DNA of 64,000 nucleotides, from NCBI RefSeq assembly GCF_000340965.1, contig NZ_ANAY01000002.1, positions 186,001 through 250,000 on the forward strand, given 5' to 3'. Below are positions 16,645-25,188 of the stretch, piece after piece (position 1 is the stretch's first letter; each line of letters starts with the position of its first letter). The translations under genes were made by a program, and so were the position numbers. This DNA comes from Nocardiopsis kunsanensis DSM 44524 (GTDB taxonomy: Bacteria > Actinomycetota > Actinomycetes > Streptosporangiales > Streptosporangiaceae). The notes under the pieces are model-generated. The model searched no databases. It was not told the DNA's origin and saw only the letters and a program-made list of their open reading frames with translations.

Positions 16645-16789
16645 CTCCGCCCTCTGGTCCCGGTTCAGGTCCTGATCTCAGAGAGCCTACTCACCCGTGG
16701 GATACCGGTGCTCCGGAGCACCGGAGACCGTGGCCGTTCCATGGCGGGCACGTCCCCCCCCCGGGGTTCGTTCCGCTCACCCGGCACGG

Positions 16790-17125
16790 AGCACGTGCGG
16801 CCCCGGGCCACCCGTCCACGTTCGGCGGCATCGGGGGCGCCGGTGGCCAGGCCCTCGGCGCTCGTGTCGAGCTCGGCGAGGGGAATCGGGCCTCAGTGAG
16901 TTCGATGTCGACGAGGTCGCCGACGGTACGGACCTCGACCACGTCGATCTCCTGCGCGGCGACGCCGAGGGTGCCGGTACGCCGGACCGTTCCGGTGCCC
17001 GGTTCGAGCGCCCACGCGAGGATGTGCAGAAGCGTGGATTTACCGCGTCCGTTTTCCCCGACGTTCCTCCATCGGGAGCGTGTGCGCGAGCTCTTCGAGC
17101 CGACGGCCGGCCCCTGCGCGGGGCC
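16790..17125 (-). pseudogene. Fragment of an ABC-F-type ATP-binding protein gene
   Basis: The minus strand reads VGENGRGKSTLLHILAWALE (Walker A), then TGTVRRTGTLGVAAQEI and VRTVGDLVDIELTEA. This order is typical of the first domain of ABC-F proteins, which act on ribosomes and include antibiotic-resistance and regulatory members. Homology fades into proline-rich sequence and no Walker B, linker or second domain was found. It is too incomplete for a subfamily call. Confidence 0.6.
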
Positions 17126-17367
17126 CGGACATGCGTCTGGCACCCGCGGCCACGTGGTGGGCGGGTGCTGAGACCCGGATCAGAGATAGAGGGGCAGATG
17201 CACGTCTACATCGTGTCCGACGGTCCCCGGCCCCGAGCAGGAAACGAAGGACCCGTGGTCGGGCACCAGCGCCGACGAAGGAACGAAGGTTTCCTGGTCA
17301 ACGCGTTCCCCGATCCGGTTAACCTTTTTCGGAACCCGGTCCCCGGCTGACGACCAGGAGGGCCGTC

Positions 17368-17562
17368 TTGGCCACACCGCCCCAGGCCGACGCACAGATG
17401 CGAGACACCACCATCGCCTCGACCCACGAACGTGCACAGGGCCTGGCCCACGGCTGGCGCGGTGAGGAACTCGACCTGGAACGCCTACCTCCGGCGCATC
17501 GGCTGGTCCGGGCCGCAACGAATGGTCGACGCCGAGCCGGGACGGGGCGGGGCGGTTCATGA
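17368..17562 (+). CDS. Possible small hypothetical protein (64 aa)
   Basis: A TTG start at 17368 follows AGGAGG at ideal spacing. The first 50 residues (DTTIASTHERAQGLAHGWRG, then EELDLERLPPAHRLVRA) look like ordinary protein, whereas the tail is Arg/Gly-rich and may be out of frame. It may be the 5' end of a truncated gene. The 560 bases between the ABC-F remnant and the next gene hold nothing else clear apart from a perfect AGCCCGGCCGGGCT palindrome near 17631. Confidence 0.3.
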   Translation: MATPPQADAQMRDTTIASTHERAQGLAHGWRGEELDLERLPPAHRLVRAATNGRRRAGTGRGGS

Positions 17563-17709
17563 ACTGGTTCAAGCGGGTGGTGCCCATGGACCGGTGACAG
17601 GTGTGTGGTGTTCGTCGAAGCGTCGAGCGTAGCCCGGCCGGGCTAAAATCCCGACTCCGACGAACCACCGCACCCCGGCACCACAAGAAACCCTGAACAC
17701 TAGCCCCCA

Positions 17710-18459
17710 TCAACGATCGAGGGCGCCCTCCACGTTCTTCACCCGTCCGTACTCGTCGAAGGACACCGTGAGGGCGAGGCCCTCCGCGGACAGGGTCAGC
17801 CGCGCGCCGTCATCCGCGAACGCGGGATTGAGGCCGCGCAGGTTGCCGTAGGTGTAGACCGCACGCCGGTGGTCGGTCAGCGGTAGACCGGAGACGGCCT
17901 GCTGCAACAGCCCCGCGGTCCGCGCGGGAGCGGGCGCAGGGAGCCGGAAGGCAGGGTGTTCCACCAGGAACGACGCCCGGGTCCCGCCGCCGACCTCGCC
18001 GTTGTAGGAGGTCCACCGGCCGGTGAGGACCTTGGCGGCCTCCGTCGGCGGGCCCACGGCGTTGTGCGGCATGTCCGGGGCGCCGGGCAGGTCGGCGAAG
18101 GGCACCTCGGCGGAGGTGAGCTCGGCGACCCCGTGGCGTTCGCCGAGGTCGCGCACGGAACCGGCCAGTTGGGTGAGTGCCTCGGGGAACCCCGACGGGT
18201 TGGCCCAGGCCCACATCCATGAAGCGGGGCCGGGGGCGGCGCTGCCCAGGAAATGGAAGCTCTCGCAGGTCAGGGTCTCGCCCGAGGGGAACGTGAATTC
18301 GAAGACGGGTGCGTTCATGTCGACCCGCCAGTTGTGTTCGCCGAGCACGTCCTGCAGGTGGAACTGGTGTTCCAGGGACAGGATCCCGGCATCGTCCATG
18401 AGGGTGCTGAGGGGCAGTTGTCCATTCACGTTCCGTACTCTAAACACCGTCCGCGACAT
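17710..18459 (-). CDS. DUF6882-like hypothetical protein
   Basis: A protein of about 249 residues with no signal peptide or membrane segment. LMDDAGILSLEHQFHLQDVLGE, FPSGETLTCESFHFLGS, and SWMWAWANPSGFPEAL followed by VRDLGERHGV resemble the DUF6882 family of actinobacterial cytoplasmic proteins (LGS...SW.WAWAN...P). The function of that family is unknown. ATG 18459 is used here; GTG 18429, just before NGQLPLSTLMDDAG, is equally plausible. It diverges from the amine oxidase gene with about 110 bases between. Confidence 0.65.
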   Translation of the reverse strand: MSRTVFRVRNVNGQLPLSTLMDDAGILSLEHQFHLQDVLGEHNWRVDMNAPVFEFTFPSGETLTCESFHFLGSAAPGPASWMWAWANPSGFPEALTQLAGSVRDLGERHGVAELTSAEVPFADLPGAPDMPHNAVGPPTEAAKVLTGRWTSYNGEVGGGTRASFLVEHPAFRLPAPAPARTAGLLQQAVSGLPLTDHRRAVYTYGNLRGLNPAFADDGARLTLSAEGLALTVSFDEYGRVKNVEGALDR

Positions 18460-18571
18460 TTCGGGGAAGAACTCCCGAAGCCATCGCCCGACTCCGATCA
18501 GGGGGCCGTCCGTCCTTGTGCCGAAGGCGGGCGCATACTGGGGTCCCCGTCCCCGACCGCCTGGGAGCACC

Positions 18572-19837
18572 ATGCCCGGCATCAGTCGCCGCACACTCAT
18601 GCGCGGAGGCGGAGCCCTGCTCGGCGGCGGGGTCCTCCTCCCGTCCGCGGCCTGTTCCCGGCTGGGCGCACCGAGACGGGACGTCGTGGTCGTCGGCGCG
18701 GGCATCACCGGACTCTCGGCGGCACGCAACCTCGTCGACCACGGGTTCTCCGTCGTGGTCCTGGAAGCACGCGACCGGATCGGCGGCCAGCTGCACACCG
18801 ACCACTCCTTCACCTCCGTCCCCGTGGAACTGGGTGCCGGCCTCATCCACGGCCGCGACGCCTACACCTGGGAGCTCGTGGAGGAGAGCGGTGCCGAGAC
18901 CGTGCGTGTGCGGGGCGGTTCCGGCAGCGGTACACGCATCGACACCGACAGCCCTCCCCTGGACGTCGAGGACGCCGCCGCCTACCTGCGACGCACAGGC
19001 GTGCCCGAGTCCGACTGGCCGCCGGTCTCCATCGACAACGAACCCCTGGACCGGTGGAGCGCCACCTGGATGCACCGCCACGACCTCTTCGACTGGTGGG
19101 CGGCCTCGCGGGCCAACTACCGCGTGGTCGACGGCTACGACAGACTTCTCGAGCCCCTCGCCGACGGGCTCGACCTAAGCCTGTCCACCCCGGTGCGGGA
19201 GGTCCGCCGCATCCGGTCCGGGGTCGAGCTGGCCGCCGGCCCGGACGGCGAAGAGGTCTTCCGTGCCGACCACTGCGTGATGGCGCTGCCCCTGGGGGTC
19301 CTCAAGGCCGAGGACGTGCACTTCGACCCGCCGCTGCCCACCAGCCACCGGGACGCGATCCGGGCCCTGGACACCACCGACGCCCTCAAGCTGGTCTACG
19401 AGTTCGACCGCCCGGTCTTCCCCGACGGGCCGGATGCCCTCGACTGGGAGCCGGGCGCCGACTTCGTGTTCTGGCGCATCTCCTCGGGCGAATCCGAGGT
19501 CGTCGTGGCCTGGGCTTCCGGCCCCAGCGCCCGCGACCTGCTGGCCCGCGAGGAGGGCGAACGTTTCGCCATCGGCCTCGCCGCCCTCTCCGACGCGCTC
19601 GGTGAGGATCTGCCCGACCCGGTCGCCCGCACCACACACGACTGGGCCGCGGACCGTTACAGCCGCGGCGCATACCTGTACGTGCCGCCGGGCGCCCACG
19701 ACGCCCCGGCGGCGCTGGCCTCCCCCGTCGACGGGGTCCTGCACTTCGCAGGCGAGCCCACCACCGGCGAGAACACCGTCGAAGGGGGCTACGCCAACGG
19801 CTACGACCTGACCGACCAGCTCATCGCCCAACTCTGA
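18572..19837 (+). CDS. Flavin-containing amine oxidase, exported via Tat with a lipobox
   Basis: A 421-residue FAD enzyme of the monoamine/polyamine oxidase family, which oxidises amines to imines with hydrogen peroxide release. VVVVGAGITGLSAARNLVDH (about residues 38-57) is the Rossmann FAD motif. LEARDRIGGQLHT binds the flavin, VPVELGAGLIHG follows, and LHFAGEPTTGENTVEGGYAN is the closing FAD loop. The N-terminus SRRTLMRGGGALLGGGVLL carries a twin-arginine signal, and PSAAC puts a lipobox Cys at 28. It is therefore probably a folded, Tat-exported lipoprotein. The gene ends 9 bases before the convergent peptidoglycan hydrolase gene, and a short palindrome covers both stops. The substrate is undefined. 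Confidence 0.9.
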   Translation: MPGISRRTLMRGGGALLGGGVLLPSAACSRLGAPRRDVVVVGAGITGLSAARNLVDHGFSVVVLEARDRIGGQLHTDHSFTSVPVELGAGLIHGRDAYTWELVEESGAETVRVRGGSGSGTRIDTDSPPLDVEDAAAYLRRTGVPESDWPPVSIDNEPLDRWSATWMHRHDLFDWWAASRANYRVVDGYDRLLEPLADGLDLSLSTPVREVRRIRSGVELAAGPDGEEVFRADHCVMALPLGVLKAEDVHFDPPLPTSHRDAIRALDTTDALKLVYEFDRPVFPDGPDALDWEPGADFVFWRISSGESEVVVAWASGPSARDLLAREEGERFAIGLAALSDALGEDLPDPVARTTHDWAADRYSRGAYLYVPPGAHDAPAALASPVDGVLHFAGEPTTGENTVEGGYANGYDLTDQLIAQL

Positions 19838-19846
19838 CCGTTCCGG

Positions 19847-20932
19847 TCACCCGTCGTTCAGGACCCTCCTGACGCCATAGGCCCCCCAGTACCCCTCGGT
19901 GTACTCGGTGATCTCGACGTCCTTCCCGGTCTGGGGCGCATGGACCACCTTTCCGTCACCGATGTACATCCCCACGTGCCCCTCGTGCGGGAAGACCAGG
20001 TCGCCGGGCTGCACATCGCCGGGCGAAACCCCCCGGCCCACATTGATCTGGTCGAACGTGGTACGGGGAAGGCCGACCCCGATCTTGTCGTAGGCCTGCT
20101 GCATGAGGCTCGAACAATCGCATTGGGTTCGCATGTCCTCACTGGTCCATCCGCCCGTGGGACTGCCTTGCGTGTCTTGTTTGGGGTCCATGCAGGCGCC
20201 CCCGTAGACGTACGGGGTCCCCACTTGCGCCACGGCCCACTGGATGGCACCGGCCACGTCACCATCAGCGTCGATCTCGACACCAGGGTCGGCGAGACCC
20301 TCACCGCTGTCGTCGGTGAATTCCTCGGACTTGCCCAGGATGATGTCGATGTAGTTCTCGGTCTCCTCGTACGGGGGGATCCCGCCGTACTCTTCCACGG
20401 CCCCCCAACCGGCGTTGTAACCGGCCAGGGCCAGCGAGACCGGGTTCTCGTCGTACCCGCTGTCCGCGGCCTGCCCCATGAGACTGCACATGAAGGCGCC
20501 CTGGGCCATGATGGCGTCGGGCGCGTCGAAGGGGGACGCCTCTCCGTTGTCGTCAGCATCGACCGCCCAGGTCTCCCAGGTGTAGGGCATGAACTGTGCG
20601 ATGCCCTCCGCGCGGTGCACACCCTCGCGTTCCGAGACCGTCACGGGCGGCCCCACGGCGTCGGGATCGAACCGGCTCTCCTGGTAGAGCTGTGCGGCCA
20701 ACACGGGAGCCGACAATTGTTCGTGCTCACATCCGTCCGCCGCCTGCTCGATCCAGAGGACGAACTCCTCGGGAACAGCCTCCGTGTCCAACGAACCTCC
20801 GGTCGTCTCCCACTCGGCGTCGGTATCGACAGTGACGAGCATCAGGATGAAGACGAGGAGGGAGAACATCGCGAACACGGGCGCCACCAAGCAGCCGCAC
20901 GCGAGCAGCTTGGCACCGGAACTACCTTCCAT
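19847..20932 (-). CDS. Membrane-anchored lytic transglycosylase plus NlpC/P60 peptidase
   Basis: A 361-residue two-domain cell-wall hydrolase, the type used by actinobacterial and Gram-positive conjugation systems (Tn916 Orf14-like or VirB1-like role) to open peptidoglycan. A transmembrane segment spans residues 13-34. The transglycosylase domain (about 60-200) has catalytic Glu85 in LYQESRFDP, AEGIAQFMPYTWE, and ALAGYNAGWGAVEEYGG. The NlpC/P60 domain (about 225-355) has Cys273 in CDCSS, His319 in GHVGMYIGDG and a third polar residue at HAP. All key residues are present. It lies at the minus-strand end of the secretion locus, followed upstream by a VirB8-like lipoprotein. Confidence 0.92.
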   Translation of the reverse strand: MEGSSGAKLLACGCLVAPVFAMFSLLVFILMLVTVDTDAEWETTGGSLDTEAVPEEFVLWIEQAADGCEHEQLSAPVLAAQLYQESRFDPDAVGPPVTVSEREGVHRAEGIAQFMPYTWETWAVDADDNGEASPFDAPDAIMAQGAFMCSLMGQAADSGYDENPVSLALAGYNAGWGAVEEYGGIPPYEETENYIDIILGKSEEFTDDSGEGLADPGVEIDADGDVAGAIQWAVAQVGTPYVYGGACMDPKQDTQGSPTGGWTSEDMRTQCDCSSLMQQAYDKIGVGLPRTTFDQINVGRGVSPGDVQPGDLVFPHEGHVGMYIGDGKVVHAPQTGKDVEITEYTEGYWGAYGVRRVLNDG

Positions 20933-20959
20933 GACGTGTCTCCAGTCGCGTTCGGACGG

Positions 20960-21601
20960 CTACTGCTGGACGAAGCGGTCGACACGCCAATCGGGGTCGT
21001 CCTCACCGGTGTTGTTCAGGAGCATGGTCCGCGACGACTCACGCGGACCGATCTCTTCCCCGCCGTCGGAGTCGGTCAGATTCCCCTCGACGGTCAGCAC
21101 GATCTGGCGGTCGCCCTCCTGGGCCGGTTCGGGGACCTCGACGCTGTCGACCTCAGCGGTACGCAGACGCCCGCTCTCCCTGAAGGCCGTAAGGTTCTGC
21201 GGCGGCACAGGGATGCCCTCGGCCTCGTACTCGTCGAGGAAGCGGTCAGTGACGAGCGGTCGATAACGGTCGACGTAGGTCTCGTCGGTGTCGGCCTCGC
21301 CGTCGTAGGACTCCCAGGCGACCCAGAAGGAAGCGGCCACGGACTCCGCGTCGGTGAAGTCGGTCTCGGGCAACTCGACCCTCGATTCGTCCGACACCGG
21401 GGGAGCAGCTGTTTCCAGAGGATTCCGGGACTCCTCCGCCGGCTCCGGCGACGGTGTCTCCTCCTGTGTTCCACAGCCCGCGAGCGCGAGTGAGGCCGCG
21501 AGAGCTGCGGCGAGTGCCCGATGTCGTACGCGGAAAACCCGTGCTGCGGTCCTGTGCACGCTTGTCTCCTGCTCCGGATCGTTGTTGTGAAGGCCGGTCA
21601 T
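20960..21601 (-). CDS. Conjugation-type lipoprotein, possibly VirB8/TcpC-like
   Basis: A 213-residue protein with a lipobox (SLALAGCG, Cys about residue 43) and a low-complexity linker, then a compact domain. SVAASFWVAWESYDGE and YRPLVTDRFLDEYEA, followed by the QIVLTVEGNL beta region and DPDWRVDRFVQQ, give a pattern resembling NTF2-like VirB8/TcpC domains of Gram-positive transfer systems. This assignment is by pattern and context, not confirmed homology. The ATG at 21601 overlaps the upstream stop (ATGA), supporting that start; an internal GTG 15 residues later would give a shorter leader. It lies 27 bases before the peptidoglycan hydrolase gene. Confidence 0.65.
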   Translation of the reverse strand: MTGLHNNDPEQETSVHRTAARVFRVRHRALAAALAASLALAGCGTQEETPSPEPAEESRNPLETAAPPVSDESRVELPETDFTDAESVAASFWVAWESYDGEADTDETYVDRYRPLVTDRFLDEYEAEGIPVPPQNLTAFRESGRLRTAEVDSVEVPEPAQEGDRQIVLTVEGNLTDSDGGEEIGPRESSRTMLLNNTGEDDPDWRVDRFVQQ

Positions 21602-22263
21602 CGTCGGGCCCCCGCCGTTCTCCGCGCCGCTGCCTCCGCCTCGTGACTGTGGACCTTCTGCCGTGACGTGTACGTACGTGCGCCGTTGCCGAGCCCCGCC
21701 TGAGGAGCGGCGCTCGCTTCTCCGCGGACGCTCCGCATCTGGGCGGGAGCGAGGTGGAAGGGCGCCGCGCGTTCATGGCTCGCGTGGACGCCCTCCCCCT
21801 CCTCGGGAGCACCGGAGTGGTCGGCAGGGCCGTCGGGTCTCGGAGCGGACTGCTGCTCCTCCAGCTCGGCCCTTCGCCCATCGGGGTCGGGCGCCCTCCC
21901 GTCGGAGGGTTCCGCGGTGCCCTCCTCCCTCGGTTCCTCGACCCGCCCGACCCCGTCCCACCGTTCCTCATGGCGGAGAAGGCCGCTTTCCGTTCCGGCC
22001 GTGTGTGTTTCGGCGCGTTCACGGTCCGGTCGCTCGCGCTCCCGCTCGTCGTGTTGCGTCCGTTCGCCGGCGACATGCTCTCTTTCGGCGCGTTCCCAAT
22101 CGGTACGGCGCCGCTCCTCCTCGGCCAGCGTGCGGTCGGTGTCCTCCTCGACCCGCGTAGGGGCGGCACGCCCGGTCCGAGAGGCCACACGCGCATGCTC
22201 CAGCCACTCGGGCTCCGCGTGGGTACGCCCATGAGGCGTCCGCGATGTCGGAACCGGTCTCAT
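21598..22263 (-). CDS. Highly charged hypothetical protein of the secretion locus
   Basis: A 221-residue protein extremely rich in Arg, Glu and Pro (for example LAEEERRRTDWERAEREHVA), with no membrane segment. It is likely an extended coiled-coil or disordered protein. Start and stop both overlap neighbours by four bases (ATGA at each side), strong evidence that it is translated in the operon. No family is recognised. It may act as a cytoplasmic scaffold or adaptor. Confidence 0.6.
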   Translation of the reverse strand: MRPVPTSRTPHGRTHAEPEWLEHARVASRTGRAAPTRVEEDTDRTLAEEERRRTDWERAEREHVAGERTQHDERERERPDRERAETHTAGTESGLLRHEERWDGVGRVEEPREEGTAEPSDGRAPDPDGRRAELEEQQSAPRPDGPADHSGAPEEGEGVHASHERAAPFHLAPAQMRSVRGEASAAPQAGLGNGARTYTSRQKVHSHEAEAAARRTAGARR

Positions 22264-23387
22264 GTCTCTTGTCCTCCGTCCACGGGCCCGGTCGAGCCAG
22301 GTGTCTGCCTGCTGTTCGGAGCGGCCCCCTCCGGATACTGCTCGTCCTCGCGGGGCGCCCAGCTCTCGGCCACCTCGAGGAGCCAGCGTCCCGCGTCGAT
22401 CGTTCGTGTCACCTGCTCCTCCAAAACCGTCTGGAGCGCGCGGACCCCGCTGTCACCGAACACGGGACCTGCACTCTCCGAAGCCGTGCCGGTCAGCAGA
22501 CCGAGAAAAGCGTCGTCACGGCGTTCGTTCTCCTCGCCCTGACGCAGTTCTTCGTACGTGGTCGCAGCGGTGTGCGCTCTTCGCGCGTACTCGTCGAACC
22601 TCCGGATCCGCTCCTCCACGGCCTCCCTCGCGGCATCGAGGGCTCTGCGCTGCGGATCGAGCGCTCGTGAGACCCGTTCGGTGACGGCCTCCCTCGATCT
22701 GCTGTGGAGGTCGAGGGCGAGTTCACTGCAGTGGGCCAAGGCAGAGGCGACCGACCACTCCTGTTCTGCGAGCCAGCGCTCCTCCCCACCAGGGCCGACG
22801 TCGTCGCCGAGTACGGCAGCAGCGCCGCGGAGCCGGTCCATCGCTCCTTGGAGACGCCTGAGCGCCTCCGAGTCGACCGGTTCGAAGTCCTCGGGCAGGA
22901 GGTAACGGCCGTGGTTCCGGACCCCGGCCGACGGTGTGACCTTGGTGGCCAGAGCCAGCGCGGCCACTGGTCCCGCCGCCCAGAAGAACGCCGCACCGCC
23001 AGTCATGGCCGTCCCCGGAACAGCTCCCCAGACGAGGAAGAGCGGACCCCACGTGAGCAGGAGCGCCAACACCGCCCCGACACGGCCCGCTTGTCGTGCG
23101 CCCCACACGACAAGGGCGAGCAGCCCGAGAGTGCTGAGCACACGGACGGCGAAGTCGGTGACGTCCGGAACCTCGGTCGCCAGGTGAGCCGCTCCCCACG
23201 AAGCCGCGACCACCCCCGCCGAGGCGAGATAGCCGGCGTTCCTTCGGTGTCGGATCCGGCTGTCGGGCGGTCGTTTCTTCGGGAGTAGTTCGGCCGATCC
23301 GCTGCGCAACCGTTCGAGGGTCCGCGCGGACAGGTCGGGGTCGAAGACCGTCCTGGGACGGCCGGGGGGTACTCCGTCGGCCTGCAC
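22260..23387 (-). CDS. Polytopic membrane protein with cytoplasmic coiled-coil tail
   Basis: A 375-residue protein. After about 45 polar residues come four hydrophobic helices (roughly 48-140, including LSTLGLLALVVWGARQAG and VLALLLTWGPLFLVWGAV). A long helical charged region follows (170-330, for example SREAVTERVSRALDPQRRAL). The GTG start at 23387 is preceded by AGGAGG. The stop overlaps the next ATG by four bases. The position in the minus arm of the type IV secretion locus suggests a structural or coupling role, but no known Vir component is recognised. Confidence 0.7.
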   Translation of the reverse strand: MQADGVPPGRPRTVFDPDLSARTLERLRSGSAELLPKKRPPDSRIRHRRNAGYLASAGVVAASWGAAHLATEVPDVTDFAVRVLSTLGLLALVVWGARQAGRVGAVLALLLTWGPLFLVWGAVPGTAMTGGAAFFWAAGPVAALALATKVTPSAGVRNHGRYLLPEDFEPVDSEALRRLQGAMDRLRGAAAVLGDDVGPGGEERWLAEQEWSVASALAHCSELALDLHSRSREAVTERVSRALDPQRRALDAAREAVEERIRRFDEYARRAHTAATTYEELRQGEENERRDDAFLGLLTGTASESAGPVFGDSGVRALQTVLEEQVTRTIDAGRWLLEVAESWAPREDEQYPEGAAPNSRQTPGSTGPVDGGQET

Positions 23388-23415
23388 GAGTCCTCCTGCT
23401 CGTTGTGGACGGCCT

Positions 23416-24195
23416 TCAGTTCTCAGGACCGCGCCGCGAGAAGAAGCGCCGGCCACGACCGGACAGCCCGGAACCGTTCCTGTGTTCCGGGATCGCAGTG
23501 GCCACACCCTGCGCTCCGACGGAAGAGTTGTGCTCGGCGATCGCCTCGCTCCACCATTGGGCCGCTCGGGCCCTGCTCTCGTTCGGACCTCCGATGGCGG
23601 TCGGAACCTGCCCGGTGGTGTTGCCGGGCTGATTCCGAGTCTGGTCGCCGGGGCCGGGCGCCGGCGGGTGGGGGCGCGGGGGCGCGGGCTCCGGCGGGGC
23701 GGACGCATGATGCCGGATCCGGGGATCCGTCGGTGCAGCGCTCGGTTCTTCGGATACCGCGGGCACCGGCTCAGGATCGGGGACCAGCTCCGGCTCAGGG
23801 TCCCGGGCGAGGTGCTCGACGTGCTGTTCCGCTGCCTGCTCCTGCGCCGATGAGGCCACCTGCACCGGACCGTCCCCAGCAGGCACGGCCTTCGGCTTGC
23901 GTCCCTTGGCCTTGCGCGCCTTCTTCGGCACGGGGGCGGAGGCGTCCTCCTCGACCGTGCCGTCGGGGTGGACGATGAGAGGCCACTCCCCGTCGACACC
24001 CGCGGTGGCGACTTTCACCGGGCGTCCGAGTTTCCCGGCGACGTCGGTGATGATCTCCGTGACGCGGGTCCTGACCTCCGACGCGGTCTCGGCCGAGACC
24101 GTCTGTGAACGTCCGCTGATCGACACGTCGCCGGTTCCGTCGCTGCGGGTGGTCACGGTGATCCTCGGGAACACCGGAACCTCGTCATGCTCCAT
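23416..24195 (-). CDS. Hypothetical protein with proline-rich centre
   Basis: A 259-residue protein. The N-terminal 85 residues (VPVFPRITVTTRSDGTGDVS..., GEWPLIVHPDGTVEED) look folded. Residues 90-200 are Lys-, Pro- and Glu-rich low complexity, and the C-terminus has RAAQWWSEAIAEHN. There is no signal peptide. It is the first gene of the minus arm of the secretion locus, 28 bases before the membrane protein gene, and diverges from the plus arm across about 350 bases. No family is recognised. Confidence 0.6.
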   Translation of the reverse strand: MEHDEVPVFPRITVTTRSDGTGDVSISGRSQTVSAETASEVRTRVTEIITDVAGKLGRPVKVATAGVDGEWPLIVHPDGTVEEDASAPVPKKARKAKGRKPKAVPAGDGPVQVASSAQEQAAEQHVEHLARDPEPELVPDPEPVPAVSEEPSAAPTDPRIRHHASAPPEPAPPRPHPPAPGPGDQTRNQPGNTTGQVPTAIGGPNESRARAAQWWSEAIAEHNSSVGAQGVATAIPEHRNGSGLSGRGRRFFSRRGPEN

Positions 24196-24545
24196 GGCTG
24201 CCCGACCTCGTCTCTGTGGATCGTCGCGAGCAGCGCCTTCCCCGGGTGGAGCGAACGACGGTTCACGAGCCTACACCTCACTCGCTCCTTTCGACAGATC
24301 TGCATCACAATTTATGTGGAACCCAGTCCCGCCCAAAAAACTTCAAAATCATGTGAACCAGCGAACGAGATGTCGCATCAGAGCTGGTGCGCCAAAAAGA
24401 AGAGGGTCCAGTAGAACCAGGAACAACCAATGCGAGAGCCCTCCCCCGGGATGACGACGGAACAGAGGACCACTTCCCTTCTTGCGCACACGACAATGCC
24501 GGACAACCGATACGAGAAACAGCAGATGAACGGGCAGGATCGGTG
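24196..24545. other. Divergent intergenic region of the secretion locus
   Basis: About 350 bases separate the two divergent arms. The stretch is less GC-rich than the flanking genes (for example the A6 run near 24336), as expected for a bidirectional promoter region, but no convincing -35/-10 pair or operator palindrome stands out. An in-frame extension of the plus gene back to 24387 exists but lacks a good ribosome-binding site. Confidence 0.5.
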
Positions 24546-25151
24546 ATGGGTGAGAACGTGAATCCCTGGGTCACGAGGCCTCCGCTCGAGGAGGCCCCGG
24601 ACCAGGATCCCACCGTCCCGGACGACGCCCCGGCGACCACAGGCCCCCAGTCTCCCCAGGGAGGGGTCCCCCTCCCGAGCGACGACGACCGTCTCCCACG
24701 GCGCCGGGTCTCCGGAACCGCGCACGTCTGGTTCCTCGGTGTGCACGGCGGTGCGGGCGAGAGCACTCTCGCCGGGTTGGTGCCTGATGCCAGGCCCGCA
24801 GGGCACGCGTGGCCGGAAGTGGCCACCCCGCCCGGACATGCTCCCGCCAGGGTCGTCCTGGTCGCCCGCACCCACGCATCCGGGCTTCGTTCAGCACAAC
24901 TGGCCGCCACGGAATGGGCGTCCGGATCGGCCTCGGGGATCGAACTGATCGGGCTCGTGCTCGTGGCCGACGCACCGGGAAAACTCCCTCGCCCGCTGAA
25001 AGACATGGCCAAGGTCATCAAAGGTGGCGTACCTCGGACATGGAGCATCCCGTGGATCGAGTCGTGGCGCCTGGACGAACCCGTGGACGTACAGAGAAGC
25101 CCGAAATCCGTGCGTTCCATGATCGCGGATCTGGACGCACTTTCACACTGA
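24546..25151 (+). CDS. MinD/ParA-like protein with degenerate P-loop
   Basis: A 201-residue protein. After a disordered acidic N-terminus (1-55), HVWFLGVHGGAGESTLAGLV matches the deviant Walker A of MinD/ParA ATPases (KGGxGK[ST]), but the lysines are replaced (His67 and Glu72). VVLVARTHASGLRSAQLAA and LIGLVLVADAPGKLP then resemble the switch and Walker B strands. Canonical ATP hydrolysis is doubtful. The ATG 24546 is chosen because AGGATC precedes it. It opens the plus arm of the type IV secretion locus. Similar P-loop-like proteins (I recall DUF6668) are common at this position in actinobacterial transfer loci. Confidence 0.7.
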   Translation: MGENVNPWVTRPPLEEAPDQDPTVPDDAPATTGPQSPQGGVPLPSDDDRLPRRRVSGTAHVWFLGVHGGAGESTLAGLVPDARPAGHAWPEVATPPGHAPARVVLVARTHASGLRSAQLAATEWASGSASGIELIGLVLVADAPGKLPRPLKDMAKVIKGGVPRTWSIPWIESWRLDEPVDVQRSPKSVRSMIADLDALSH

Positions 25152-25188
25152 GAAACCTCCTTGTTCCGAGTTCAGAGAAAGGACTCCT

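Noticed and set aside
17180..17713. Minus-strand frame of 177 codons in the decayed region
   Set aside because: No motif, Arg/Pro/Gly-rich, and poor agreement with coding composition; it overlaps a plus-strand ORF with a better ribosome-binding site.
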